From the NCBI RefSeq assembly GCF_000702305.1, contig NZ_JNLC01000012.1, positions 124,001-188,000 of the forward strand: a DNA stretch of 64,000 nt, given 5' to 3'. The position numbers and the translations under genes are program-made. This DNA comes from Allobosea sp. 117 (GTDB lineage Bacteria; Pseudomonadota; Alphaproteobacteria; Rhizobiales; Xanthobacteraceae). The notes under the pieces are model-generated. The model ran no database searches and was not told the origin of the DNA. It saw nothing but the letters and a program-made list of their open reading frames with translations. Positions 45,160 to 52,928 of the stretch are shown piece by piece (within the stretch, counting starts at the first letter, position 1; each line of letters starts with the position of its first letter).

Positions 45160-45684
45160 ATGAACGCCGACGACGCCCTCGCCATCCGCCCGCTCCTGCC
45201 CGATTCCGCCATCGTGGAAGCCCTCGGCGCGCTGCTGGTCGAAACCGTTGCGGCCGGCGGCTCGGTCAGCTTCATGCACCCGCTCGATGCGGCGCAGGCG
45301 CGCGCCTTTTGGGAGAACTCGCTCGAAAGCGCCGCGCGGGGCGAGCGCGTGGTGCTCGGCGCCTTCATAGGCACCGAGTTGGCCGGCACCGTCACCCTGC
45401 TGCTCGCCCTGCCGCCGAACCAGCCGCACCGCGCCGAGATCGCCAAGATGATGACGCTGCCTAGCTTTCGCAGGCGCGGCGTCGCTAGCGCGCTGCTCGC
45501 CGCGGCCGAACGCATCGCCCGCGAACGCGGCCGCACGCACCTTGTGCTCGACACCGCGAGCGACGGCGGTGCAGCGGGGCTCTATGAGAGACACGGCTTC
45601 GTCTTCGCCGGCGAGATTCCGGACTACGCCTTCAAGCCCCATGGCGGCCTCACCGGCACGCGGCTCTACTGGAAACGGCTCTAG
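45160..45684 (+). CDS. GNAT-family N-acetyltransferase, partner of XRE-cupin gene
   Basis: A 174-residue GNAT protein. 'IAKMMTLPSFRRRGVASALL' is the acetyl-CoA-binding V/I-x-x-x-x-R-x-x-G-x-A motif, and 'LDTASDGGAAGLYERHGFVF' follows. This type includes acetyltransferases for amino acids and for antibiotics such as tabtoxin-like compounds; the substrate is not determined. Its six-base distance from the XRE-cupin regulator suggests one operon in which the regulator senses the acetyltransferase's substrate. Confidence 0.9.
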   Translation: MNADDALAIRPLLPDSAIVEALGALLVETVAAGGSVSFMHPLDAAQARAFWENSLESAARGERVVLGAFIGTELAGTVTLLLALPPNQPHRAEIAKMMTLPSFRRRGVASALLAAAERIARERGRTHLVLDTASDGGAAGLYERHGFVFAGEIPDYAFKPHGGLTGTRLYWKRL

Positions 45685-45709
45685 ATAGCCCTTTCGCCGT
45701 CCGTACGGT

Positions 45710-46102
45710 CTATTCCTCGAAGCGGCTCGCGCCGTCGCGGTCGCGCTCGTAATGTCGCGCGAGCGGAAACGGCGGCAGCCAGGACTCGCGCCGTATGGTC
45801 CAGAGCTCATAGGTCGGCGTTAGCTGGTCGGAGGCGTCCAGCGCGCCCAGATTCACCTCGACCTCGTCGCCGGTGCGCCCGAACACCGACGAGCCGCAGC
45901 GCGGGCAGAAGAACCGCCCGGCATAGCCGCGTGTTTCGCCCTCGATCCTCACCGCATCCTCGGGGAACACCGCGGATGCGTGAAACAGCGCCCCGTGATG
46001 CTTGCGGCAGTCGAGGCAGTGGCAAAGGCCGACCCGATAGGGACGCCCCGTCGCCACAAGCCGGATATCGCCGCACAGGCAACCACCCGTGAATCGGTCC
46101 AT
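45710..46102 (-). CDS. GFA (glutathione-dependent formaldehyde-activating)/CENP-V family protein
   Basis: A 130-residue zinc-binding protein. The zinc ligands are seen in 'GGCLCGDIRLV', 'LCHCLDCRKHHG' and 'FFCPRCGSSVFG', the standard GFA pattern. Only some members act on S-hydroxymethylglutathione; most, like this one, have no proven substrate. It faces away from the glutathionyl-hydroquinone reductase gene, which may hint at a shared link to glutathione. Confidence 0.92.
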   Translation of the reverse strand: MDRFTGGCLCGDIRLVATGRPYRVGLCHCLDCRKHHGALFHASAVFPEDAVRIEGETRGYAGRFFCPRCGSSVFGRTGDEVEVNLGALDASDQLTPTYELWTIRRESWLPPFPLARHYERDRDGASRFEE

Positions 46103-46243
46103 GGCGCTCCTCCATCCACACTGCGAAGCGAACATGCGCCGGTTCCCTGCACCCTCGCAATCGCATCTCCCGCTCCGCGCAAGCGGGAATGGCTGGCATC
46201 CGCGCCGGTTCGCCCTAGCTTGGGGAGGATCAGGGAGGACGCC

Positions 46244-47209
46244 ATGGGATTACTCGTCGACGGCAAATGGTCGGACCAGTGGTACGATACCAAGAGCACG
46301 GGCGGACGCTTCGTGCGCACCGTCACCCGCTTCCGCAACTGGGTGACGCCTGACGGCGCGGCCGGGCCGAGCGGCGAAGGCGGTTTCCCGGCGGAAGCCG
46401 GGCGCTATCACCTCTATGTCTCCTATGCCTGCCCCTGGGCGCACCGCACCCTCATCATGCGCAGGCTGAAGAAGCTGGAGAGTGTCGTCTCCGTCTCGGT
46501 GGTCGATCCTTTCATGGGCGAGGAAGGCTGGGTCTTCGCCGACCATGCGGAGCGCCGCACCGAGGGCGCGACGGCCGACGAGGTGCTCGGCAGGCAGCGG
46601 CTCTACGAGGTCTATCTCGCAGCCGATCCGCACTTCTCCGGCCGCGTCACGGTGCCGGTGCTGTGGGACAAGCTGCGCGGCACCATCGTGAACAACGAAT
46701 CCGCCGAGATCATCCGCATGTTCAACGCGGCCTTCGACGCCTTCACGGATGATCGGCACGACTATTATCCCGCGCCGCTGCGGGCGGAGATCGACGCGCT
46801 CAACGCCGAGATCTACGACAAGGTGAACAACGGCGTGTACAAGGCCGGCTTCGCGACGCGGCAGGAAGCCTATGAGGAGGCCGTCAGCGCCCTCTTCGCC
46901 ACGCTGGACGCGCTGGAGGAGCGGCTTTCCACACGCCGCTGGCTGACGGGCGACCAGCTCACCGAGGCGGATATCCGCCTGTTCACCACGCTGGCGCGCT
47001 TCGATCCGGTCTATGTCGGGCACTTCAAGTGCAACATCCGCCGCATCGCCGACTACCCGAACCTGCAGCGCTTCCTATCCGAGCTCTATCACCTGCCCGG
47101 CGTCGCCGAGACGGTGAACCTCACCCACATCAAGCGGCACTATTACGAGAGCCACAAGACCATCAACCCGACGGGAATCGTACCGGTGGGGCCGGAATTG
47201 GAGTGGTGA
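46244..47209 (+). CDS. Glutathionyl-hydroquinone reductase (Xi-class GST, YqjG/EcmB type)
   Basis: A 321-residue enzyme that removes glutathione from glutathionyl-hydroquinones. The signature is the catalytic cysteine C63 in 'YVSYACPWAHRTLIMRRLKK' (in part), with 'WGTSKLRGTIVNNESAEIIR'-like residues (here 'WDKLRGTIVNNESAEIIRMF') and the C-terminal GST helical domain. The final block 'HIKRHYYESHKTINPTGIVP' is also a family hallmark. The ATG has a GGGAGGAC upstream. The 3' end is followed by a transporter relic. Confidence 0.94.
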   Translation: MGLLVDGKWSDQWYDTKSTGGRFVRTVTRFRNWVTPDGAAGPSGEGGFPAEAGRYHLYVSYACPWAHRTLIMRRLKKLESVVSVSVVDPFMGEEGWVFADHAERRTEGATADEVLGRQRLYEVYLAADPHFSGRVTVPVLWDKLRGTIVNNESAEIIRMFNAAFDAFTDDRHDYYPAPLRAEIDALNAEIYDKVNNGVYKAGFATRQEAYEEAVSALFATLDALEERLSTRRWLTGDQLTEADIRLFTTLARFDPVYVGHFKCNIRRIADYPNLQRFLSELYHLPGVAETVNLTHIKRHYYESHKTINPTGIVPVGPELEW

Positions 47210-47211
47210 GG

Positions 47212-47358
47212 GAGGAGCACGCCGGCAATGTCCCGCATGCCTGACACCGGCCCGAGCACGAGCAAGCCGATCGCCGTCGCTGGCAGCAGGGCCAGCATCA
47301 AGGCAAAGCTCTCGCGCGGCATCCGCGACATGGCGATCTGGAGCGGCTGATCGACCAG
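47212..47358 (-). pseudogene. C-terminal relic of an EamA/RhtA-type transporter
   Basis: A frame of about 48 codons with coding-like codon use reads 'PLQIAMSRMPRESFALMLAL' then 'LPATAIGLLVLGPVSGMRDI'. This lines up with the last two-helix unit of RhtA/EamA exporters (pattern P-x-x-L-E-M-x-A-L-x-R-L-P ... L-E-P-x-x-A-A-L-x-G). No upstream part of such a gene is present; the sequence before it has no further match and the frame after it runs into the antisense of the reductase gene. I read it as a deletion remnant. The rest of this 280-bp gap (to about 47489) shows nothing else. Confidence 0.5.
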
Positions 47359-47489
47359 ATCATCCCTGTGCGATGACCAACACCGCGCTCGTCCAGTCGT
47401 CGCCAGTGAAGAAGCACCTGCCGCCCTTGCCGTGCGGGTGAGCGGGGAGTGTCGGGCGCCGTCTTGTTTGCCCGGCGCCGAGGAGAGGG

Positions 47490-47855
47490 TCAGGATTTGC
47501 CGCGTTCGGCAGCGCAGCGCGCGTCGAACTGCGCCCGCGCGTCGTCGATCTCGTCGAGATGGCGCTGCGCCCAGCCTCCGAGTGCCACCACCGGCTCGCG
47601 CAGCGAGCGTCCCAGCTCGGTCAGCTCGTAGTCCACGCGCGGCGGCACGGTGGGAAACACGGTGCGCTTCACCAGCCCGTCGCGCTCCAGCCCTCTCAGC
47701 GTCAGTGTCAGCATGCGCTGGGAAATGCCGCCGACTAGGCGCTTCATCTCGTTGAAGCGCCGCGGCCCGTCGCTCAGCAGCATGACGATCAGCACGCTCC
47801 ATTTGTCGCCGACACGCGCGAGAATCTTGCTCACCCGCGCGCAGTCGCCATGCAT
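47490..47855 (-). CDS. HxlR-family transcriptional regulator
   Basis: A 121-residue winged-helix regulator ('[20 protein letters not shown]', '[20 protein letters not shown]', '[17 protein letters not shown]'). I start it at the ATG with GAGGGG five bases upstream, which gives the usual HxlR N-terminus; a GTG at 47921 would add 22 residues encoded by poorly coding sequence. It is divergent from azoR, and clear paired operators lie between them. HxlR proteins next to azoreductases and quinone reductases often respond to electrophiles, as shown for YodB of Bacillus; a cysteine (C5 here) is available. Confidence 0.88.
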   Translation of the reverse strand: MHGDCARVSKILARVGDKWSVLIVMLLSDGPRRFNEMKRLVGGISQRMLTLTLRGLERDGLVKRTVFPTVPPRVDYELTELGRSLREPVVALGGWAQRHLDEIDDARAQFDARCAAERGKS

Positions 47856-47944
47856 GAGCCCCTCGTGATGGGCAGTCACCTGCGTGTGCTCCAGTACAGA
47901 AAATGTGCCTTCTTGCACCACATAGGGGCAGGCACATAGTTAGT

Positions 47945-47981
47945 CCAGTCACAAAACGTAACTGGTCACAAAACGTAACCA
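47945..47981. promoter_or_regulatory. Tandem HxlR-type operators between hxlR-family gene and azoR
   Basis: The 15-mer GTCACAAAACGTAAC occurs twice (47948-47962 and 47965-47979), a 17-base period. Each copy sits in an inverted repeat: CCAGT...ACTGG (47945-47965) and TGGT...ACCA (47963-47981), with the arms extending to near-palindromes around the AAAAC core. A further ACCAGTCGC half follows. This is the likely binding site of the neighbouring HxlR protein and could control both directions. Confidence 0.75.
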
Positions 47982-47996
47982 GTCGCAACCTTTGGC

Positions 47997-48599
47997 ATGG
48001 ACCCAATGAAGCTCCTTCATATCGATTCCAGCATCCTCGGCGATCACTCGGTCAGCCGGCAGGTCAGCGCCGCCGCCGTCGCGCGGCTCCGCCTCGCCGA
48101 TCCCAGCATCGAGGTGACCTATCGCGATCTCGCCCGCGAACCGCTGCCGCACGCCACGCCCGCCAGCATGCCGGCAGACCATCCGCTCTCGGGCGGCACG
48201 GGCGATGCCGCCAGCCAACAGGCGCTGGAGGAATTCCTAGCCGCCGATATCGTGGTGATCGGCGCGCCCATGTACAACTTCTCGATCCCGACCCAGCTGC
48301 GGGCGTGGATCGACCGCATTCTGGTGCCGGGCAAGACCTTCAGCTATGGCGCCGACGGCAAGGTCGCGGGGCTCGCGGGCGATAAGCGCGTCATCGTGGC
48401 GCTCGCGCGCGGCGGCGTCTATTCCGACCCCGCCTTCGCCACCGCGGCCGAGCACGCGGAGACCTATCTGCGCTTCATCTTCGGCTTCATCGGCGTGACC
48501 GCGCCGGAATTCATCGTCGCCGAGGGCATCTCGGCGGGCCTGCGCGAGCCGGCGCTGGAAGCCGCGCTCAGGAGAGCCGAGGAACTGCGGGCGGCCTGA
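47997..48599 (+). CDS. azoR: FMN-dependent NADH-azoreductase
   Basis: A 200-residue flavodoxin-like AzoR enzyme that reduces azo compounds and quinones with two electrons. Blocks: '[20 protein letters not shown]' (in part, FMN phosphate region), '[20 protein letters not shown]' (in part) and '[14 protein letters not shown]'. Two in-frame ATGs occur nine bases apart; I took the first. It is probably repressed by the divergent HxlR protein and relieved by electrophiles such as quinones. Confidence 0.94.
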   Translation: MDPMKLLHIDSSILGDHSVSRQVSAAAVARLRLADPSIEVTYRDLAREPLPHATPASMPADHPLSGGTGDAASQQALEEFLAADIVVIGAPMYNFSIPTQLRAWIDRILVPGKTFSYGADGKVAGLAGDKRVIVALARGGVYSDPAFATAAEHAETYLRFIFGFIGVTAPEFIVAEGISAGLREPALEAALRRAEELRAA

Positions 48600-48614
48600 G
48601 CCGAAGCTGCCGCC

Positions 48615-48640
48615 CATGGCCGGAGACATGTCCGGCCATG
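48615..48640. terminator. Perfect 10-bp hairpin after azoR
   Basis: Arms CATGGCCGGA and TCCGGCCATG flank a six-base loop between convergent azoR and the gene at 48727. There is no T tract; it is probably a stem-type bidirectional terminator. Confidence 0.55.
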
Positions 48641-48726
48641 ACGGCCGTCGAAGCCGGCCTTGTCGGCGCCGACTTCGCCGGGGGAGCCGGAACTGGGTGG
48701 TGAAGGAGTAGCTCGCGACCCCTCGG

Positions 48727-49008
48727 CTAGTCGACGTCCCGAAACCTACAGACGCCCGGCGCCGGATATGGCCCCATATCCGGCGGGCGCAAATCCGGAT
48801 GCTCGCGGTAAATGGGCTCCAGCACATAATAGTCGAGGTCGAACACGATGTTGCAGAGATCACCTGTCAATTTCTTGAAGGCTACCTCGTCCAACGTCTC
48901 GCGCAAATCATCAATGGCGACGAACATATCGCTCATCGCCTTCTCGATGCGCTGATTGATCTCGGCTGCAACCGCGCGATCCATCGGAAAGCTCGCAGGG
49001 CGTGCCAT
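48727..49008 (-). CDS. Small conserved protein of unknown function
   Basis: A 93-residue acidic protein, mostly helical in appearance ('EINQRIEKAMSDMFVAIDDL', 'LTGDLCNIVFDLDYYVLEPI') with a proline-rich C-terminal part ('REHPDLRPPDMGPYP'). Start at the ATG eight bases after the pmtA stop on the same strand, with GGTGAGG upstream, so it is probably cotranscribed with pmtA. The longer frame that overlaps pmtA is not supported. Family not recognised. Confidence 0.7.
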   Translation of the reverse strand: MARPASFPMDRAVAAEINQRIEKAMSDMFVAIDDLRETLDEVAFKKLTGDLCNIVFDLDYYVLEPIYREHPDLRPPDMGPYPAPGVCRFRDVD

Positions 49009-49016
49009 AAACGGCC

Positions 49017-49700
49017 TCACCCCGCCAGCGCCACCGCGTCGCTGCCCTCGTCGGCACCGGCCTCCGCCTTCTTCCGGAAACGCACCAGCGTGTAGACGCC
49101 GAGGCCGACATTGCGGGCGATCGGCATCTCGACGGTGCCGTTCTTCCGCGCCCATTCCTGCAGGCGGGCGAACTGGAACTCCGGGCGCCAGCCAAGCTTG
49201 CGCGCCTTGCGGGCAAACCAGCGCTCGAAGGAGGCGCGCGGCCCGTCCTCCGCGCCGAGATGATTGACCAGGACGATCTCGCCGCCGGGCTTGAGCACCC
49301 GGGCCATCTCGTCCAGCGTCTCCTCCGGCTGCGGCACCACGGTGATGACGAACTGCGCGATCACGACGTCGAAGCTCGCATCCGCGAAGCCCATCTGCGC
49401 GCCGTCCATGAGGTAGAGGCCCTCGACATGGTCGAGCCGGTCCTTCTCCACCCGCTCGCGCGCCTTCTGCAGCATGGGTTCGGAGATGTCGACGCCGACG
49501 AGGCGGTTGTGGCGCCTGTAGAGCGGCAGGGCGATGCCGGTGCCGACCCCGAATTCGAGGATGCGCCCGCCCACCCGCTCGGCCGCCGCGATCGCCGCCT
49601 TGCGGCCGGCATCGAACACCGCGCCGAACACCACGTCGTAGACGGGCGCCCAGCGGGCATAGGCCTCCTCGACGGTGGCACGGTCGAGATCGGTCGTCAT
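49017..49700 (-). CDS. pmtA: Class I SAM methyltransferase, probably phosphatidylethanolamine N-methyltransferase PmtA
   Basis: A 227-residue methyltransferase. SAM motif I is 'ILEFGVGTGIALPLYRRHNR' (in part), followed by 'VGVDISEPMLQKARERV', 'VVIAQFVITVVPQPEE' and 'MARVLKPGGEIVLVNH'. This matches the Rhodobacter/Sinorhizobium PmtA pattern, which makes phosphatidylcholine by three methylations of phosphatidylethanolamine at the membrane surface. A more general ubiE-like role cannot be excluded. The ATG has GGGGGGAA upstream. It lies between mnmA and a small unknown on the same strand. Confidence 0.75.
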   Translation of the reverse strand: MTTDLDRATVEEAYARWAPVYDVVFGAVFDAGRKAAIAAAERVGGRILEFGVGTGIALPLYRRHNRLVGVDISEPMLQKARERVEKDRLDHVEGLYLMDGAQMGFADASFDVVIAQFVITVVPQPEETLDEMARVLKPGGEIVLVNHLGAEDGPRASFERWFARKARKLGWRPEFQFARLQEWARKNGTVEMPIARNVGLGVYTLVRFRKKAEAGADEGSDAVALAG

Positions 49701-49734
49701 GCTTCCCCCCAACGCTCTATTTTGTCTAAGCGAA

Positions 49735-50931
49735 TCAGGCCGGATGGATGTCGGCCGGCACTATCGTCGACCCTCGTGTCACTGCCGTGAAGCCCTCGCG
49801 GGCGCGCCGGATGACGCCGCCGCCGAGCAGCCGCGCATTCGCCTCGCCGTCCGCGTAGAGGACGCAGGCCTGGCCGGGCGCCACGCCCTCCTCCGCCGCA
49901 TGCAGATGCACCGCCACCGCGCCGTCCGCCTCCCGCGCCAGATGCCCCGGCACCGGAGAACGGGTCGAGCGCACCTTCACGAAGATCTCGCGCTCGCCCT
50001 CGACAGCCTCGTCGAGCGGCTCGTCGCCGAGCCAGTTCACATCGCCGATCCGCACCACCGAGACGCCGAGCGCCGAACGGGGGCCGATCAGCACCCGCCG
50101 CGCGGCCGCGTCGATGCCGATGACGTAGAGCGGTTCATGCGAGGGAATGCCGAGTCCCTTCCGCTGGCCGATGGTGTAGCGCATCACCCCGTTGTGCCGG
50201 CCGAGCACCCGCCCGTCGAGATGCACGATCTCGCCCGGTTCGGCCGCCTCGGGGCGCAGCTTCTCGACGATGGCCGTGTAGTGGCCGTTCGGCACGAAGC
50301 AGATGTCCTGGCTGTCCGGCTTGTCGGCGACCTTGAGGCTGAAGCGCTCGGCCAGCGCGCGCACCTCGGGCTTGGTGGTCTCGCCCAGAGGGAAGCGCAG
50401 CAGGCGCGCCTGCTCGGCCGTGGTGGCGTAGAGGAAGTAGCTCTGGTCGCGGCTCTCGTCGAGCGGGCGAAACAGCCCCCGCCCACCGCCGGGCAGGGGC
50501 CGGCTGGTGACATAGTGGCCGGTGGCCAGGACATCGGCGCCGAGATCGCGCGCGGTGTCGAGCAGGTCGCGGAACTTGATGGTGCGGTTGCAGTCGACGC
50601 AGGGGATCGGCGTCTCGCCGGCGGCATAGGAATCGGCGAAGCGCTCGATCACTTCGTTGCGGAAGCGGCTCTCATAGTCGAGCACGTAATGCGGGATGCC
50701 GAGCTTCTCGGCGACCATGCGCGCGTCATAGATATCCTGCCCTGCGCAGCAGGCGCCGGGGCGATGGTGCATCGCCTCGCCATGGTCGTAGAGCTGCAGC
50801 GTCACCCCGACCACGTCGTAGCCCGCCTCGGCATAGAGCGCGGCGACCACCGAGGAATCGACGCCGCCCGACATCGCCACGACCACGCGGGTCTGGCTGG
50901 GGCTGCGGTCATCGTCGTCGAGGCGGATCAT
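49735..50931 (-). CDS. mnmA: tRNA-specific 2-thiouridylase MnmA
   Basis: Thiolates U34 of tRNA Lys, Glu and Gln. The 398-residue protein has the PP-loop 'SGGVDSS' at 21-27, the catalytic cysteine C114 in '[11 protein letters not shown]' and its partner C211 in '[11 protein letters not shown]', plus '[13 protein letters not shown]' and '[18 protein letters not shown]'. I chose the ATG at 'MIRLDDDD'; a much longer in-frame start lacks family support. An N-terminal acidic stretch precedes the domain. The sulfur-transfer partners are not in the window. Confidence 0.97.
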   Translation of the reverse strand: MIRLDDDDRSPSQTRVVVAMSGGVDSSVVAALYAEAGYDVVGVTLQLYDHGEAMHHRPGACCAGQDIYDARMVAEKLGIPHYVLDYESRFRNEVIERFADSYAAGETPIPCVDCNRTIKFRDLLDTARDLGADVLATGHYVTSRPLPGGGRGLFRPLDESRDQSYFLYATTAEQARLLRFPLGETTKPEVRALAERFSLKVADKPDSQDICFVPNGHYTAIVEKLRPEAAEPGEIVHLDGRVLGRHNGVMRYTIGQRKGLGIPSHEPLYVIGIDAAARRVLIGPRSALGVSVVRIGDVNWLGDEPLDEAVEGEREIFVKVRSTRSPVPGHLAREADGAVAVHLHAAEEGVAPGQACVLYADGEANARLLGGGVIRRAREGFTAVTRGSTIVPADIHPA

Positions 50932-51150
50932 CGGAACGCTTGCGGTGAATACTGGGACGCGGTGCTCTCTATATAGGACGGTGCGGCGCTTCACGGAACC
51001 CGCCCGTGCGGGAAGGTCCGGACGGCGCGCCGATGCGGCAAGCCTCATCTCCGGGATGTGATGCGGAGCGCGCCTCAGTTGGCTGGGCATTTTGCCGCCC
51101 GCGGCCTTTGATGGCGCCAACATCCGCATTGCTGGAATGGAGGACTACTA

Positions 51151-51798
51151 ATGCTCGCCCCGTATCCGCACCCGCCCCACCGCCATGCCGCGCGCCTGCG
51201 GCCCGCCCCGCTCGTTGCCCTGGCGCTGCTGCTCGGCTGCGGAGCCGCCGTCGCACAGTCGGCTCCGGCGGCGCGGCTTGCCGCCACCGTGGTGGCGCTC
51301 GACGGCAATCGTCTCGACGTCACCGACGCCTCGGGCAAACCGCTGGCGCTGGTGCTTCCCGACAACCTGCGCATCATGGGCGTCACCGCCCTCGATCCCG
51401 CCGCGATCAAGCCGGGCAGCTATGTCGGCAGCGCCGCCGTGTCCCGGCCGGACGGCACGCTCGAGGCGCTGGAGGTCCACGTCTTCCCGCCCGCGCTGCG
51501 CGGCACCGGCGAAGGCCACCGCCCGTGGGGCACGGACGCCGGCACCACCATGACCAACGGCACGGTCGGCGACGTGGTGATGACGCAGGGCCGCACCATG
51601 ACCGTGAAATACGGCGACGGCGGCGTGCAGACGATCTTCGTCCCGCCCGACGCGCCGGTGGTGAGCCTGGAGCCCGGCGACCGCAGCCTGCTGGTGCCCG
51701 GCGCCCACATCGTCGCCGGCTACAGCGGCGCCGACGACGGCACGCTGACCGCCAGCCGCCTCAATGTCGGACGCAACGGCACCGTGCCGCCGATCTGA
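51151..51798 (+). CDS. Secreted protein with DUF5666-like repeats
   Basis: A 215-residue protein with an N-terminal signal sequence (basic start, hydrophobic 'PLVALALLLGCGAAVAQ'; the Cys could also be a lipobox). The mature part is two OB-like beta units ('LAATVVALDGNRLDVTDASG', 'PGSYVGSAAVSRPDG' and 'TVGDVVMTQGRTMTVKYGDG'), a pattern seen in DUF5666-type proteins. Role unknown; periplasmic location is inferred. The 219-bp spacer before it, shared with mnmA, shows nothing else I can name. Confidence 0.75.
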   Translation: MLAPYPHPPHRHAARLRPAPLVALALLLGCGAAVAQSAPAARLAATVVALDGNRLDVTDASGKPLALVLPDNLRIMGVTALDPAAIKPGSYVGSAAVSRPDGTLEALEVHVFPPALRGTGEGHRPWGTDAGTTMTNGTVGDVVMTQGRTMTVKYGDGGVQTIFVPPDAPVVSLEPGDRSLLVPGAHIVAGYSGADDGTLTASRLNVGRNGTVPPI

Positions 51799-51837
51799 GC
51801 GCGCGGGGCTGCCGCGCTGCAATGCAAAATTAGCACG

Positions 51838-51929
51838 TTAACGATTTTAGTTTGAATTCAGAAGTAAACGAGTCGTTTCGCAACTATTAATAAATTTCTA
51901 CGAGCAAGCCGCTCAAAGAACCGTGATTC
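51838..51929 (+). promoter_or_regulatory. sciP upstream region: CtrA-like box and GANTC site
   Basis: An AT-rich stretch stands out here in the high-GC surroundings. TTAA-N7-AGTT (51838-51852) matches six of eight bases of the CtrA full-site consensus TTAA-N7-TTAA, and a GATTC (51925-51929) is a CcrM (GANTC) site 69 bases before the sciP start. In Caulobacter, sciP belongs to the CtrA/CcrM network, so both elements fit. Confidence 0.5.
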
Positions 51930-51997
51930 GCTTAGGGAAATATTCATCGCTCTCGCGTAGGGTTCATAGTCGATTGGGTGTCTTTAGTGAGCGTACC

Positions 51998-52273
51998 ATG
52001 ACCGAACCCTATCGCCCGAGGGTGAAATACGTCATCGGGCCGGACGGCAGTCCGTTAACCATTGCCGACCTGCCTCCACCGGAAACCAAGCGGTGGGTGA
52101 TCCGCCGCAAGGCGGAGGTGGTTGCGGCTGTGCGTGGTGGCCTGCTGAGCCTCGAGGAAGCCTGCAAGCGCTATACGCTGACCACGGAGGAATTCCTCTC
52201 CTGGCAGGCCTCGATCGACCGCCACGGCCTCGCCGGCCTGCGCACCACGCGCATCCAGCAATATCGTCAGTAG
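51998..52273 (+). CDS. sciP: CtrA inhibitor SciP (DUF1153)
   Basis: A 91-residue DUF1153 helix-turn-helix protein that binds CtrA, and in some reports DNA, to shut off CtrA-dependent genes in the early cell cycle. The whole sequence is the family consensus ('MTEPYRPRVKYVIGPDGSPL', 'TKRWVIRRKAEVVAAVRGGL', 'LTTEEFLSWQASIDRHGLAG'). The start at the ATG of 'MTEPYRP' is conserved. The presence of SciP marks the window as alphaproteobacterial chromosome. Confidence 0.96.
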   Translation: MTEPYRPRVKYVIGPDGSPLTIADLPPPETKRWVIRRKAEVVAAVRGGLLSLEEACKRYTLTTEEFLSWQASIDRHGLAGLRTTRIQQYRQ

Positions 52274-52319
52274 TTCTTGAGCTCTCGCGGCAGTATTGCG
52301 CCGCCGGCCATCTTCGGCC

Positions 52320-52928
52320 TCAAAGCTCCGACAGGAACGCCACCAGCCGCTCGCCGGCCGCCTCGACCGCGCCGTCATTGACGATGGTGAGATCGGGCGG
52401 CGCGTCGAGCGCCGGGTCCCGCGCGAGCCGCTGCTCGATCCGCTCGCCGGCTTCGCGGCCGCGCGCGGCGATGCGGGCGGCAAGCAGTTCCGGCGGCGCC
52501 GTCACCAGCACCAGCCGCACATTCGCGAAGCTGCGCCGCGCCTGCCTCACCGCCGCGCGCGAGCCGTTGGCGACCACCACGCGGCCGGCGGCGATATCCT
52601 CGGCCACCTCGGCGCCGAGCGCGTAGTGCAGCCCGTTGGCCCGCCAGTAGAGCGGGAAGGCGCCGAGCGCCACCTGCCGCGTGAAGGCAGCCTCGTCCAG
52701 CGGCAGATGATCCTCGCTGGCTTCGGCCGGCCGGGTGATGCGGCGGCGGGCGAAGCGGATGTCCTCGCGCCCGCGCAGGCGATCCCGCGCATAGCTGAGC
52801 AACGTGTCCTTGCCGGAGCCGGACGGCCCGACCACGAACACCAGCACGCCGGTGCCGCTCTCCGCCCCGCCGAGACGGTTCGCCTGCCCACGCTCCACCG
52901 TGTCCTGCCCCATCGCGCGAACCTTCAC
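52320..52928 (-). CDS. phnN: Ribose 1,5-bisphosphate phosphokinase PhnN
   Basis: Last enzyme of the C-P lyase route: phosphorylates ribose 1,5-bisphosphate to PRPP. The 202-residue P-loop kinase of the guanylate kinase fold has Walker A 'VGPSGSGKDTLLSYA', 'RFARRRITRPAEASEDHLPL' and 'YWRANGLHYALG'. The start is a GTG overlapping the phnM stop; an ATG five codons in is also possible. It closes the phnGHIJKLMN operon and faces sciP. Confidence 0.95.
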   Translation of the reverse strand: MKVRAMGQDTVERGQANRLGGAESGTGVLVFVVGPSGSGKDTLLSYARDRLRGREDIRFARRRITRPAEASEDHLPLDEAAFTRQVALGAFPLYWRANGLHYALGAEVAEDIAAGRVVVANGSRAAVRQARRSFANVRLVLVTAPPELLAARIAARGREAGERIEQRLARDPALDAPPDLTIVNDGAVEAAGERLVAFLSEL

